Part shown: positions 21,981 to 33,334 of the stretch, one piece after another
Position numbering within the stretch: the first letter of the stretch is position 1
Layout of the letters: the number at the start of each line of letters is the position of its first letter
Assembly (NCBI GenBank): GCA_023374045.1
Contig: CM041776.1
Location: forward strand, 276,543,039 to 276,607,038
DNA: 64,000 bases
Direction of reading: 5' to 3'
DNA from: Limonium bicolor
Lineage: Eukaryota; Streptophyta; Magnoliopsida; Caryophyllales; Plumbaginaceae
Translations under genes and position numbers: made by a program
Notes under the pieces: generated by a model
Told to the model about the DNA's origin: nothing
What the model saw: the letters and a program-made list of their open reading frames with translations, nothing else
The model's database searches: none

Positions 21981-24737
21981 AATACGACGTAGTTTAATAT
22001 ATGTACTGCTAGTTGTAGACACCAAAAATTCTCACCCCATAAAGCAATTCCGAAATAATAAGAGGGGTCGTCGCCTTTCTTTTTTCAAAACATATTAACG
22101 TGCATGCTAAGACGAAACCATCATTTTATAATCTTTTTCAAAACATTTCAGAAAAAAAACACAATTCTTCAAAAATGAATTTCCAATGACAATCCGATTT
22201 CAAACCTATCCCTTTTCGTTTTTTGTATCTATTCATTTCTTTATTGTTCATGGTTCTTTTATTTATCCCATTTATTGTTATGTTTTCTTGTCTTTTATTT
22301 CTTTAGTGTCTGCTTTTACTTTTTATTATCATTTTTAGTATTATTCCCACCATTTTATGCATTTGTTATTATCATTGCTCTTATTATTTAATTATACGTT
22401 ACTTTGTCTGCATTTTATCATTTCATGTTATATATATATATAAAAAGATTATTTTATTGATAAGATCCCTTCATCTTACTTTGCATTCTCGTTTTTTTTA
22501 AACATTAGCGTTTTAGTGAGTCTATTCAATTTGAGTTATAATCTTTGTGTTATTTATTGCATTTCCATCTGTGTTAGTTTATTTTTTTCTTCTTCATCCA
22601 TTCAACGAGATAACCAAACAGTCAACTCAGTCACAACCCAATCTGCTTCAGAACAAAGCCCAAAGCCTTTCGAGCCCAATACTTCCAAATACCAGCCCAA
22701 TCTCTCAAGACACCCTGAAAACCCTAAAAAAGCCTAACAAAACCGCAACCTCACGCTTACCGTTTCGTCACTTTCGATCAATCTCCCTTCTTCGGACATC
22801 GCTCTCTTGACCCGCCTTGAACACCTCCATTTTTCCTCTTTGACCACTTCCCTATCCTTCATCGTCCGCAACTGAAAAAACCAAAAAAAAAATGGATCGA
22901 CATTACTCCAGTCTTCCTCCCCACGCTACATCCATCATCTTCCATCTCCCTCTCGATCAAAATCTTCAAACAAAACAACAAACCCTAAACCAGAACCTTC
23001 AATCGCCTCCATCCTCCCTCACTTTCTTCTCGTTTCAACAAGGCCACTCCCAGCTTTCCCCCTCTTTCCATCTCCGATTCTCCCAAGACCAGAGAACAAA
23101 AGAAACCCACCCAACACCAATCTCCCTCAATCTTTCCTTAGTATGGGTGCTCACTCCCCCAAATCGGTATCTTCTTCAAAAAAAACTGACAAACAAGCTA
23201 AGCATCTCCTCCTCTATTCTCTTCACCATCGGCAACATTGCAACCCAAACCGGCGAACCAAGAATGGATGCGCCTCCCTCCATGTTATTCTTTTCCTCAC
23301 GGTTTTTTTGCAAGCAATTGACGCATCTGGAGCATACTTTGCGCCTCCTTCAAACTCTCACTCTCGCTCTCGTTCTCTGCACTTTTGACTTCGACAGACG
23401 CCACGAAGAACACCATGTCAACTCGCCCTTCCCCACTCAGCGGTGGCTTATTTCGCTGGCCCGATCTCTTCTCTTGTTGTGGTTGATTTCGAACTTTGCT
23501 CGACTCTCGAGCTGTTATCCCTTCGATGGAGTGTCGGCCTTCTCCAATTCGAAGGGTGGGGGTCTCTGCGTTTGGTGTCAAAACGTCTTGCCCGACCCTA
23601 AAGTTTGCACCACCGTTTCGATGTTTGCCGGGTTGTGTCACTTGGTTCTGGCTAGTTTTCGATTTCGCTTGCTGTTTATCTATTCATTGGTTTGAGTATT
23701 GTCGTTTCCTTTGTTATCCCTCTGATTCTTGGATTTTTCTGTTCGATTTGATTTCATCCTTGGCGATGTATGCGTAATCCCGTTTTCTCCTTCCGTTGGT
23801 TTGTTCTGCTGATGAGGTACATGAATCGTGATGAATCTATATTACTGGGAATTTGATGTGGGGCTCCGCCAAGTCCGAAGGAAATGGATATTTGATCTTG
23901 CACGTCCCTCAAGAGATTTCATCTCCTGTCGGTTTAACTCTCTTCGATGTGAAATGCCCCAAACCTTGATATGTGGTTTAAATATCAAACTATGTTTATA
24001 AAGGCTAAAAAGTGCCTTAGAAACATCAGTGAAACAATTTAAACCATAGTAAATGCAATAAAACGCTAAGATACAGTTTGAGCAAAAAAAACATGCTCTA
24101 AGCTATGAGTGAACTTGGTTAGGACCCAAAGAGCCTACCAAGACGTAATAATATTCAATTATGATCTAATAGGGCTAATTAAGTCCTTAGGAAACCTTGG
24201 TAGACATTGAAACCAAACAAAACATAAATAAATATCTTAAGTCAATAAGAGCAAAAATGTGCTCTAAGCTTGGGATAAATTTGTAAGACCTAATGGTCAT
24301 ACCTATACCTTATAAATATGTTAATGAACATATTAAATCAATTACCAAAGAAAACCAAGCTTGAAAACAAGTTAAAACACAAAAAGTGCTTTAAGGAGTC
24401 TTAAAGCACGTTTTTGAAAAATTGTCTTGTAAATGAGTTTTGAATGGCTAAATGTCCATCATTACTCTTAATTAACATGTGTACTATATAGTATCACATT
24501 TGGAAGTCTATATCAATGGGAAATCAAAAATTTCACTTCTATGTGCCTTGTTTTTGTGAATAGTGATTTTTATAAGCTAGTTTGTAACATATGTTATCAT
24601 AAGTAATTAAATTGACAAACAAAGACTAAAATACCCTTAGTGATATAAAGGGGGCCGGTTTTTGTAGTAATGAGTCACCAAACATGTTAACTTGTTAAGT
24701 AAATAAAGATGACTCATGGGTTACTGTTGCTTTAAGT

Positions 24738-24745
24738 TATAAATA
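24738..24745 (+). promoter_or_regulatory. TATA box of the giant LTR
   Basis: TATAAATA lies ~790 bp into the LTR. A CT-rich, A-poor stretch of the kind found in plant 5' leaders follows (CATTTCTCTCATTTCTTTC). The same box is at 34123-34130 in the right LTR. Transcription from here would leave about 3.8 kb of LTR in the RNA. Confidence 0.65.
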
Positions 24746-25062
24746 TCTTCAAAAAGCAAAACCAATCTCATTTCTCTCATTTCTTTCTTCATTTCACACG
24801 GTTCCACTCTTCTTCAACCTCTCTTCTTCTTGTTCTCTCTCGGTAATACACCAATACCACCATTAACTCCATCTTTGAACCCTTGTAAAATCTAACTCAC
24901 TTATCCAAATCAAAACAAACACCACCATTCTCTTTGTCTCATCAAGCTCTTCAATTCTATCCTTTCAAAACTTCAAAAGCCCCATTTCGGTGCCATGGAG
25001 TTCCTCCATTGAAGGAGCTTGAGCTTGTCTTTCCACATATTATTGATCTCCTTTGCTTCTAG

Positions 25063-25556
25063 GTAAGGAATCTCAAAGAAAAATCAAGTTTCCTCCATGT
25101 TGTGGTTGACCGAAATACTCATTGATGGAGCTCTTTGTGTGACTTTGTTCTAGCTTCATTCCAATCTCTTATGGACTAGGTGGAGTCCTCTCTTCATAGA
25201 TATTCAAGCTCTCTTCAAAGATCAAGGTAAAACAAGTACATTAATGTTTTTGAAACAATGTAAATCTAGGGTTTACAATGAGATGAAGCTTAAAGCTTGA
25301 ATACTCATTATGTTGTTTGTACAATGTATAGAACTTGACAAGGAATCAAATACCTTACCGGTTTTATAAGGAAACAAGAAAGAAGTTTGTTTGGAAAAGA
25401 GGTAAATATACTAGCCTAATGTTGTTTAATGCCTTAGGAGAAATGAGCTTATAATGCTTGTTAAAGCTACCTAAAGAGCAAATGGTGAATGACTTAGTAA
25501 AGTGTTCTCAAGGAGACTAGTAAAAGAACATATGTCTTGGTGTATGTAATTGCAGG
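25063..25556 (+). other. Candidate leader intron 1 in the giant LTR
   Basis: The donor CTAG|GTAAGG is a full consensus; the acceptor is AATTGCAG|GTCAAAGG. Both sites are conserved in the diverged solo LTRs (35400-35779 and 52522-53016), although the sequence between them has changed. Confidence 0.6.
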
Positions 25557-26189
25557 TCAAAGGCTTATATATTGTGGAAATTCAGTGTTTAAGATTTATG
25601 TTATTAAGGGCCTAAGAGCCATGTTATTTAAGGGCCTTAGTGCCAAGCAATTTAAGTTATGCACTATATTGTGATGTAGTGCTAAATGTGTGAAGTTTGT
25701 GTATAAAAATGTGTTTGATGGGTTTTAGGTGTTCTTGAATGAAATAAGGTAAAAACTAAAGTGTTTGGATGTGAGAATATACAAGAGAAGTTATGTCAAA
25801 ATTTAGGAAAATGTATAAGAAGTTCAAAGTGTTTTAAAGGAATTTTGGTGAACTAGGAAGTGTTCTAGAGTGTAATATGGATTTAGGCATTATTTTGGGG
25901 TTTAGTATATACCAAAGTCGTTTTGGACTTAAGTTGAGACTTAGGCAAACTTTGGTAAATTGAGGAGAAAGTGTAAGCTTGGAAAAGGAATTGTAAGAAT
26001 GACATAAGGAGTTTTGATTTGTAAGAAAGGATGTTTGGATGATGATGTTTGTGTGAAAGATATGTCTTGGTATAATGGTTAGAACAGGCATGAAACATCA
26101 CTTAGGAACCTAGGAAGTAGATGCTATAAGTGTTGGAGGCTTTGGAGGAATTTGGCTAAGTGTTTAAGGGCTTGGAAATTGAGCATTTT

Positions 26190-26365
26190 GCCTTGTCCGA
26201 ACTTCCGTCCGGACATGGAAGTTCGGACAGGCTCTGTTGGGCAAGGATCTGGCACACTCGAACTGTGTCCGAACTTGGGAAGTCCGGACACATGTTCGGA
26301 CATGTGTATTTAAAAGACGGGAAAAGTTTCTGGAACGGTCCGACCCAGCTGTGGGTCGGACGGCC
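26190..26365 (+). repeat. Inverted-repeat cluster, TCCGAAC/GTTCGGA type
   Basis: Repeated GTCCGAACTT..AAGTTCGGAC and GTCCGGACA words form short hairpins head to tail, ending in GGTCCGACCCAGCTGTGGGTCGGAC, a near-perfect palindrome. It lies between the two candidate leader introns. Confidence 0.8.
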
Positions 26366-26529
26366 AAAATTATGCAAAAAAAAAAACAAGACAATGTTGT
26401 AAGGAGAATCAAAGTGATATTTTGGTATTAAAATATGCCTAAGTTTATGTATGAAGTTTGGGTAATCAATGGATGAAGAGAATAGATGAAACAAGACTTG
26501 AAAATGTCATATTTGGGATTCTGTTACAG

Positions 26530-26720
26530 TGGTCCGGGACCTAGGTAGTGGATGATGTCCTGGACCATACACAAAAAAAGGGCCGAGAGTTTCACCAATG
26601 TTCTGGTCCGGGACTTGGGGTCAGTACAAGGTCCCGGACCAGTCTGTAAAATCACCGAGAGTTTCATTAAGTGTTGGTCGGGACTTAAGGTAAGGACCAA
26701 GTCCCGGACCACTCTAAAAT
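26530..26720 (+). repeat. Inverted-repeat cluster, GGTCCGGGAC/GTCCCGGACC type
   Basis: Three ~70-bp units, each opening with GGTCCGGGAC and closing ~20 bp later with GTCCCGGACC. They are linked by a CCGAGAGTTTCA spacer. Each unit can fold into a hairpin. Confidence 0.85.
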
Positions 26721-27030
26721 TGTTGTTTTAGGTTATTAAAAGATGTCTAATGATGGGGATTGATGGATAATGATGTTATAAGGTTGTGTAGGACATGTTA
26801 GGTGAGTTATAGTCACAATTCGGTGGGTGAAAAGTTGAAGTAAAATGAAAGAGTGAAACATGTTAAAAATGTAAAGTTATTTAACCAAGTTAACGGGGAA
26901 AAGTTATAAGCATTAGACTTTAAACAAACATGTTACCCCAATGTTAATAAAAGTACATGTAATGTTGTCAGTTGTTCGAGAATTGCTCGAGGAACATAAA
27001 TGGACATGATAAAGTGGACTCCGGTGACAG

Positions 27031-28260
27031 GTATGGTTTTCTGCAACCTGTGTTCTACCGGGTTACACCGGCTTGTATGCCAATGTGTTTTTCTGTATGT
27101 TTGCCACGTTGTAAGATAAAACATGTAATGAGTTTACAGTAATTCATATATGTGGCGTGTTCAACTCCGATACCATTTAACCTCGGCAGTGTTAACCTTA
27201 GTTAACTGAGTCTAGGATCACATGAGAGTTCGGTATTCGGATTAAACGACCCGAACCATGGGGCGTTCTAACCATGGCTATGCGTGAGTTGATTATGTGA
27301 TGTGGTGTATCGTGACTGTAGGGATCTCCCTTGTATGTTTAACCCAGTCGTAATACTGTATGGTGTAGTGTTGATAGACTCCATAGTGGGTTCTAACTAT
27401 ATCAAAGTAAGTATGTACTAACAGTAGTGAGGAATCCGGTTTGGCCGGTCGCGCGTTGTTTGGGAGAGGGTAATCCTTCTTAGCCTTACCCTTCTCTTTG
27501 TTATTGTTTGTTTCCCTCACGGGTTATGATCTCCCATTAGCTTACTCACACGCTTAGCTATTCTGACTTATGATCGGTTTAAGGGGAACATGTGTTTGTG
27601 TGGTTTGTTCGGGCCTCCAAACCCGAACCATCTTAACTTAAGTTACTTGTCCGACTATTAGGACGGTAATGAGTGTTGTTGTTGTATAACGAGCTTACCC
27701 ATGAGGGTGACACCATTCTCTAGGCTCACCAGTGATTTAACTATGTTTGGGTCGGTTCCTAAGAGGACCGTTCCCGTTATGTTATGTGATGTTATTGTAA
27801 GCAATTCCTATTGCGATGTTATCATGTGCACGTCGATACGTGAAAGTGTTGTTAAGTTTTGTTATGTGAGGAATGATATTGTTTGTAAGATATGGAGTGT
27901 GTGGATCATGGATATGAATCCCAGTTTGTGATAAGAGGCGTTTAAGGATAACCCGATTAATGGGTAGATGTCGTCTATTAAGGAAGTAGCTCCATTAGAG
28001 GAGAAACACTCTAGGAATAATGAATACCATGAGTGACTTATCAAATAAGGATATATTATCCGTTTGTTTGAGCCCATTGAGGCGAAATGTTTATGTGTTG
28101 TGTGTTTACTGTTACATGCATGAATTAAATATAATCAACCGCATGCTAAGACGACAATTAGTTGTGCGTGGCCCGGTAGCATGTGGGCTGCGGGATTACC
28201 ATACCAGCAAAGGTGCTGAGCCCCTTGGGGGCCACCCTTTCTCTTCTTTTCCTATTTCAG
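27031..28260 (+). other. Candidate leader intron 2 in the giant LTR
   Basis: The donor is GACAG|GTATGG; the acceptor is CCTATTTCAG|GTACAG after a pyrimidine-rich run. Equivalent pairs exist at 36627-37797 and 54244-55017 in the other LTR subfamilies. Just upstream of the acceptor is a strongly conserved block (CCCGGTAG..ATACCAGCAAAGGTGCTGA). Confidence 0.5.
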
Positions 28261-28616
28261 GTACAGAGAGCTGGAAGCCGTTCGAGAGTAGGAGGGGTAG
28301 ACACTGTACATGGGTAATCATTTAAGTGTAGATATACAGTAGGTGTAGTAAGACCGAAATTGTTATCGGCATCAGTTTATAAATACTCGGTATAGTTGAA
28401 AGGTGTATGTTGTTGTTGTTGTTAATGGAGAGAATAGTAATGTGTATTCGCTCGGGAATTTAGCCCATCAGACTGGTACAATGTATGTGTATTAGCCTTG
28501 TTAGCCACGTGGGTGGTTAACGGCGTGTACACCAACGAGTTGAGTTATTTGATGAGGTGTGTATTCCGCTGCAGATTGTTTTATGTATTTGTTGTTGGAT
28601 GGGGTGTTACAAAAAG

Positions 28617-28628
28617 TGGTATCGGAGC
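28617..28628 (+). other. Primer-binding site (tRNA-Met) of the coding-free element
   Basis: TGGTATCGGAGC lies five bases after the end of the left LTR and matches the initiator tRNA-Met 3' end. Confidence 0.88.
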
Positions 28629-31600
28629 GAGTATCGCTCTGATGACTGAATTACCGAGCTTAGGAAGTACCGAGTTAGGATTTAAGTACTTTGGGTTAAG
28701 GGTTGAGTGATAGCGTGAGAGATACGCTAGATAGGAATTACCAGTGTGTACTGGAAACCTACAATATCCTACCCGCCCTCCACAATCCCTGTTTATAACT
28801 TGGGAAGGAACGCCAGAGAGATGGAAGTCCACTCTTACTCGGGAATACCCGATCTGGCTGTTATTAAATACCTTTAGGGTACGGAGAACCTGTCATACGG
28901 TAGATCCCGAAAACAGGGCCCCGGAGACGGTTCCCATCTAAACGTGTTAACCGCATTACATAGCGACGAGTGAAGAATCAGTGTATAGAAGAATAGAATT
29001 TCCGGCAACCTGGGTCGACATGACGAGCAGTCGAGGATAACCAGCTTGCAACGCACCGACTGTGCAACAGGCAAGAAGGGGATTAGTGAAACCCGAGACG
29101 AGTGTCTTCGGGACCACAGTTGATAAATAATACACCAACGGTATACCAACCGACTAGGGAACTACAACGTAGTGCCCAAATACGTGGAACGGGCTACAAA
29201 GAGAATACGATACTAAGAAAAAGGGGTCTCCCAGAATGGGAAACACCCTAGTTGATGATTGTCATGTGAAGACGGTGAGAAGTCACCTAGAAGAGTTATT
29301 ATCAAGGCAGCAAGATCAGTGAAGGCCAACAAGGCCTGATGACAGTATGGGTAAAAACAATACCACAACCAGTATGTGTTGAACCGATAGCCAGTTAGCA
29401 TGGCGCACTTGCCATAGCAAGTGCTGCTATAACAGGGCTGTTCGGGAAACTTATAACCACTACAAGTACTTAGTAAAGTACTAGAAAGTTAAATGTGATT
29501 GACATAACAGTGGAAAGGCCTATTAGCCTAACCCCTGTAATTGTAAGTACACTAGTCAGCAAGAAGCTAGACTTGGTTAAGGTAAGAAGATGTTGTGAAA
29601 CCATGAAAACTTTCTTTCAAACCCAGATTTATTCAAACCCTTTCCCTTCAAAACCAGATTTTCTTTCAAACCAACACTTCTTTCTAACCTTCTTTTAAAC
29701 CAACCAGTAAAACCAAGGACAGTTGACGAGGATACAACAATGGGTAAACTTTCCCTCGATTAAGTTCGGGAAGCAAGGAATGAATATTGTCACGGGACAA
29801 TATAAGGGAGTTGACAACAGAATACTTCACCTAGGCGTGTGACGGACACTACGAGTGTACCCAACTGAAATGTGGGACGACCGCACTCCGATAGGAGCTT
29901 GTGGGGCCTGACAGACCTGCTTATAGGTTAGTTGGGTAAGTAGTAATGTATCAGTATGGTACCCCACATATGTATACGAGTAGAGTCCGAAACACGGGAA
30001 GTAGTCGACTCCGTTCTACGGTCAGCAGTATAAGTCAAACAAGACTAAGAATTGCAAGGAATGGTTAAAGTAAAGGAACAAGTCAAGTTGACGAGACTAA
30101 GAGAATTAGTGAATTCCTTTCAAGGAAATGTTTAAGAGTCAGGAGGTGCGAAGTGCACCAACTGTAATGAAAAGACATCGTATACGTCTTAAGGATCCTC
30201 AGGGATAAACATGTTAGCTGGAACGGAGACCCAGCCTGTGCATGCAAGGAAGATGCCTGATGTGGACGCATTAATGTGCAATGAATGGGATGAAACTCCC
30301 AGAATGAGTACTACACTATCAGGAATGTTGATCTTCACAGAAGAAGATAATAACCAATTAAGAACGCAAAAGGCGTGACTAACGGAATGTACCAATAAGT
30401 GTGAAACAATGTAAGGCATAACTTAACAACACCCAGGAGCAATCCTTGAGGGGTGTTCGCATCAACAATTGTTGAATGAAATGCATGACAGAAACACAAG
30501 GATTAAAACTAAACACCAGTTAGACATAAGTTGTCAGGAGACGGACTGACAACCTAAGGGGCATCCCATGAAAGGAAACGGAATGCAACGACCTTGTCAT
30601 GGAGCTCAAGGCAGCAAGGCTTATAAGCCATAAGCAAGATATGTTATGTAATTTGAGTTAATTATAGTTTATGTTATACAAGTAAATAAAGTGGTAAACG
30701 AACCACTGCATTAAGAGTGGGGATACCTCTCGATATTGTGAGACCGCAGGAGCGGTAGTTCAAGAAATACGTTAAGGGTGGACCAATATGGTTACTACCA
30801 CTTGGGAAGACCGAAGGGTAATAAGTCTAATGGCAACCCCGTACGTGTGGGACGCTAAATGTGTGATGGGCAATGCTCAAGGAGCACTGGGTAGTCATCC
30901 AAGTGAGTGATGAACCATAATGTGAATAATGTAAGTATATGTGCGGAAGTTAATGAGATAGTAAATACCATGTAAGTTATTGTTATGCAATGAGTAAGAG
31001 CACGGTTCGCAGCTGGCGACCGTTGTATAAGTATTGTTAAACGATAATGTAGCAGATAAGACCAGTTATGAGTTAAACTCAATGGACATGCAAGCAAGTG
31101 ATGATACACAGACTGGGCAATAAGCCATGGTCGGTATTATGTGATAAGGAACTCAGTGTGAATTCCATGGCGAATCGCATAAGGGATTTACTGTCAAGAG
31201 TTTACGCCTCTGCACTCTGTATGACTGAGTGTTTTGGTATTGCACTTGCGCAGTAATGATCGAGTGGGATAGCTAGGAATTGGAAACATGTTAATTGTGG
31301 AGGAATAAAGCTATAAAGGCCGATGCATAGGAAATGCAAGGCCGCACCAATAAAGGAGTACTTGTACAAAACCAAATGTGGAGACATGATTAACAGTAAG
31401 TGACTACAGTAGCACTAACTGCCAAATATCAGTATGGAATATACCCCAAATGTTGTAAATAGCTGAGAGAGCACTACACACTAGGTAGTAGCTCAATCTC
31501 AACCGACAGTAAGTCGGAAGGGAACAAGTCAATCATTGTGAAATACATAACTGTATACACAGTAAATTGTTATGGAAGTGGATCGAAAGTTTATAACTCA

Positions 31601-33317
31601 CCGAATTCGCTAAAGGTAAGAGATACCACGCGTCGGTTGAGAAAACATTGTTACCAAGACGAAGGTGACAATTGGGGATGTGCAATACAGTAAGAATAGC
31701 AAATGGGGCAATTAGGCTCTACAGTTATTGGAGTTTTTGCAGCAGAAACTAGCGAGCCAGTGATTCAAGTGTTGAATGTACATGGTGAACATGAGTGAAT
31801 GGCTAATTATTAATGCCTAGAAGCCTAACAGGCCAGAATCGAAACCAACTAAGAGTTTAAACAAACTCCAATGAGAATTCTTGGTTTAGGAACTAAACCG
31901 CCAATATGGTTAAGACCTCTAATCAGAATCCATTGTGTAATAGACCGCGTGGAAGTTAAAACACTTCACGACGGCAGAACATTTTAAGCCAATGTTTAGT
32001 GATTGATTACGTGGGCGTAATCCCTTTAAGGGGGGTAGAGCGCAAAACCACTTAGTGTATATTACCGTACAAGTGTACGTAGTGTATGTGACTTATTTGT
32101 GCATAGCACAAATTATTGTTTTGATGATTGGTGTGTGTGTTACGTAAACATACACATTCATTCATGGTTTAATTGTGGTAATTGCGCACAGAAGATGCGA
32201 ATACCATTGTGATAAGTGTGTTGATTTATTAACAGTTGTGGGTGATAGTACAAGTGTGGGAGTAGAGAAACTCCCGGGGGAACAAACCCCGATAGTGTAT
32301 AAATGTGAAATTGTGTGTTGTATTTTGATAAAATATATGTGTATATATATACTATATAGTGATTCAAGAAAGGGCATGATACCGACATAGAACCTAGTGA
32401 GAATAAGATTCCCTAGGCAACAGGATTAAAGTGAATGGAGGTAACTGATAGACGGAGTTCTATCCTTTGGAGATGTTATGATCATGATTAGAATGATTTA
32501 AAAGATAGAAAATTGGAAATGAGTGATTTAGTTGATGCTTGAAAATGAAGTGGGAAGTGGAACTTGATTTGCATGCGATCAAGGGAAGCCGAACACAAAT
32601 TGGAGTGGAAGGATAGTTCAACACTGATGCTGATCACATCGGGGTTGGATGACTCTTGAAACTCCCTATAAGTGGTCACAAATAACCACGCTAAGAAAAG
32701 AAGCAAAGAGCGTAAGTTGGACTTGGAGTTGTGTGTGTTTTCAAAAGGATTTTCAATTGGTATTTATAAAACGTTGATAGATACTTTACATAATTAAAGT
32801 TCTCTTACTTAACCTCACAAGGAAATTTTAAATTTAATTGATTGTTTTGATCTCCCAAAGGCACGGGGACGGAAGGTGTCCATCGCGACCGGGTCCTGCG
32901 GGATCACAGTGTATATCAAAAATATTTTTGATTGCTATACATGCTATGACATGTGTGTGGTATGTGTAATAAATGTTATTTTGACTTGATCTCCTAAAGT
33001 GTATGCTATTAAGATCTATGAGTCTAAATGTGTTGTGTTACATAGACCTATGTGTCTAAAGGTTGTTATGTTACCCAAGACCAGTGAGTCAAAGGGGTTG
33101 TTATGTATGTGTAAATGTTGTTAGATACCCGGACCATTGAGTCCGAGGTTATCATGTGAATATGTTGTGTTATGTGTGGATGTGAATGTGTTGCCCGGAC
33201 CATTAAGTCCGAGGTTGTGATGTAAAGTGTGTTTGGTTATGGAAGTTTTTCTCTATAAGTAACCCCTGTATTCTAATCCAAGATGTGAGGGAAGTGTAAA
33301 CTTCGAGGACGAAGTTC
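28629..33317 (+). other. Internal region without coding capacity
   Basis: 4.7 kb with stops in all frames and no recognisable protein. The first ~55 bp (GAGTATCGCTCTGATGACT..TACCGAGCTTAGG) are close to the leader of the Gypsy element at 57170. The last part has repeated GGACCATTGAGTCCGAGGTT words (33120-33215). An inner polypurine-like tract lies at 32025-32039. Confidence 0.85.
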
Positions 33318-33334
33318 TTTTAAGGGGGGTAGAT
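33318..33334 (+). other. Polypurine tract of the coding-free element
   Basis: TTTTAAGGGGGGTAGAT directly precedes the right LTR and is the same word as at 63619-63634 in the Gypsy element. Confidence 0.85.

Larger units (their letters stand above)
19741..22013. repeat. Tandem array unit 2, left part
   Basis: Same order as unit 1, interrupted at 22013 by the giant solo LTR. It resumes after the target duplication CTAGT (22009-22013 and 46362-46366). Confidence 0.9.
23948..28611 (+). repeat. 5' LTR (4.66 kb) of the coding-free element
   Basis: It starts TGTGAAATGCCCC and ends GGGGTGTTACA. Compared with the right LTR, most differences are single-base gains or losses, with few substitutions, so the insertion is young. 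It contains a promoter, two candidate introns and hairpin arrays listed separately. Confidence 0.9.

Noticed and set aside
22892..23695. 267-residue open frame on the plus strand
   Set aside because: It lies in the C-rich part of the giant solo LTR, has no known motif and biased composition, and overlaps frames on the other strand.
26190..26720. CRISPR-like array
   Set aside because: The repeated words are inverted repeats with irregular spacing inside a plant LTR; there are no unique spacers of constant length and no cas genes.
28612..33334. Small frames in the coding-free element
   Set aside because: All are under about 100 residues, on both strands, with no shared motifs and no match to gag or pol.
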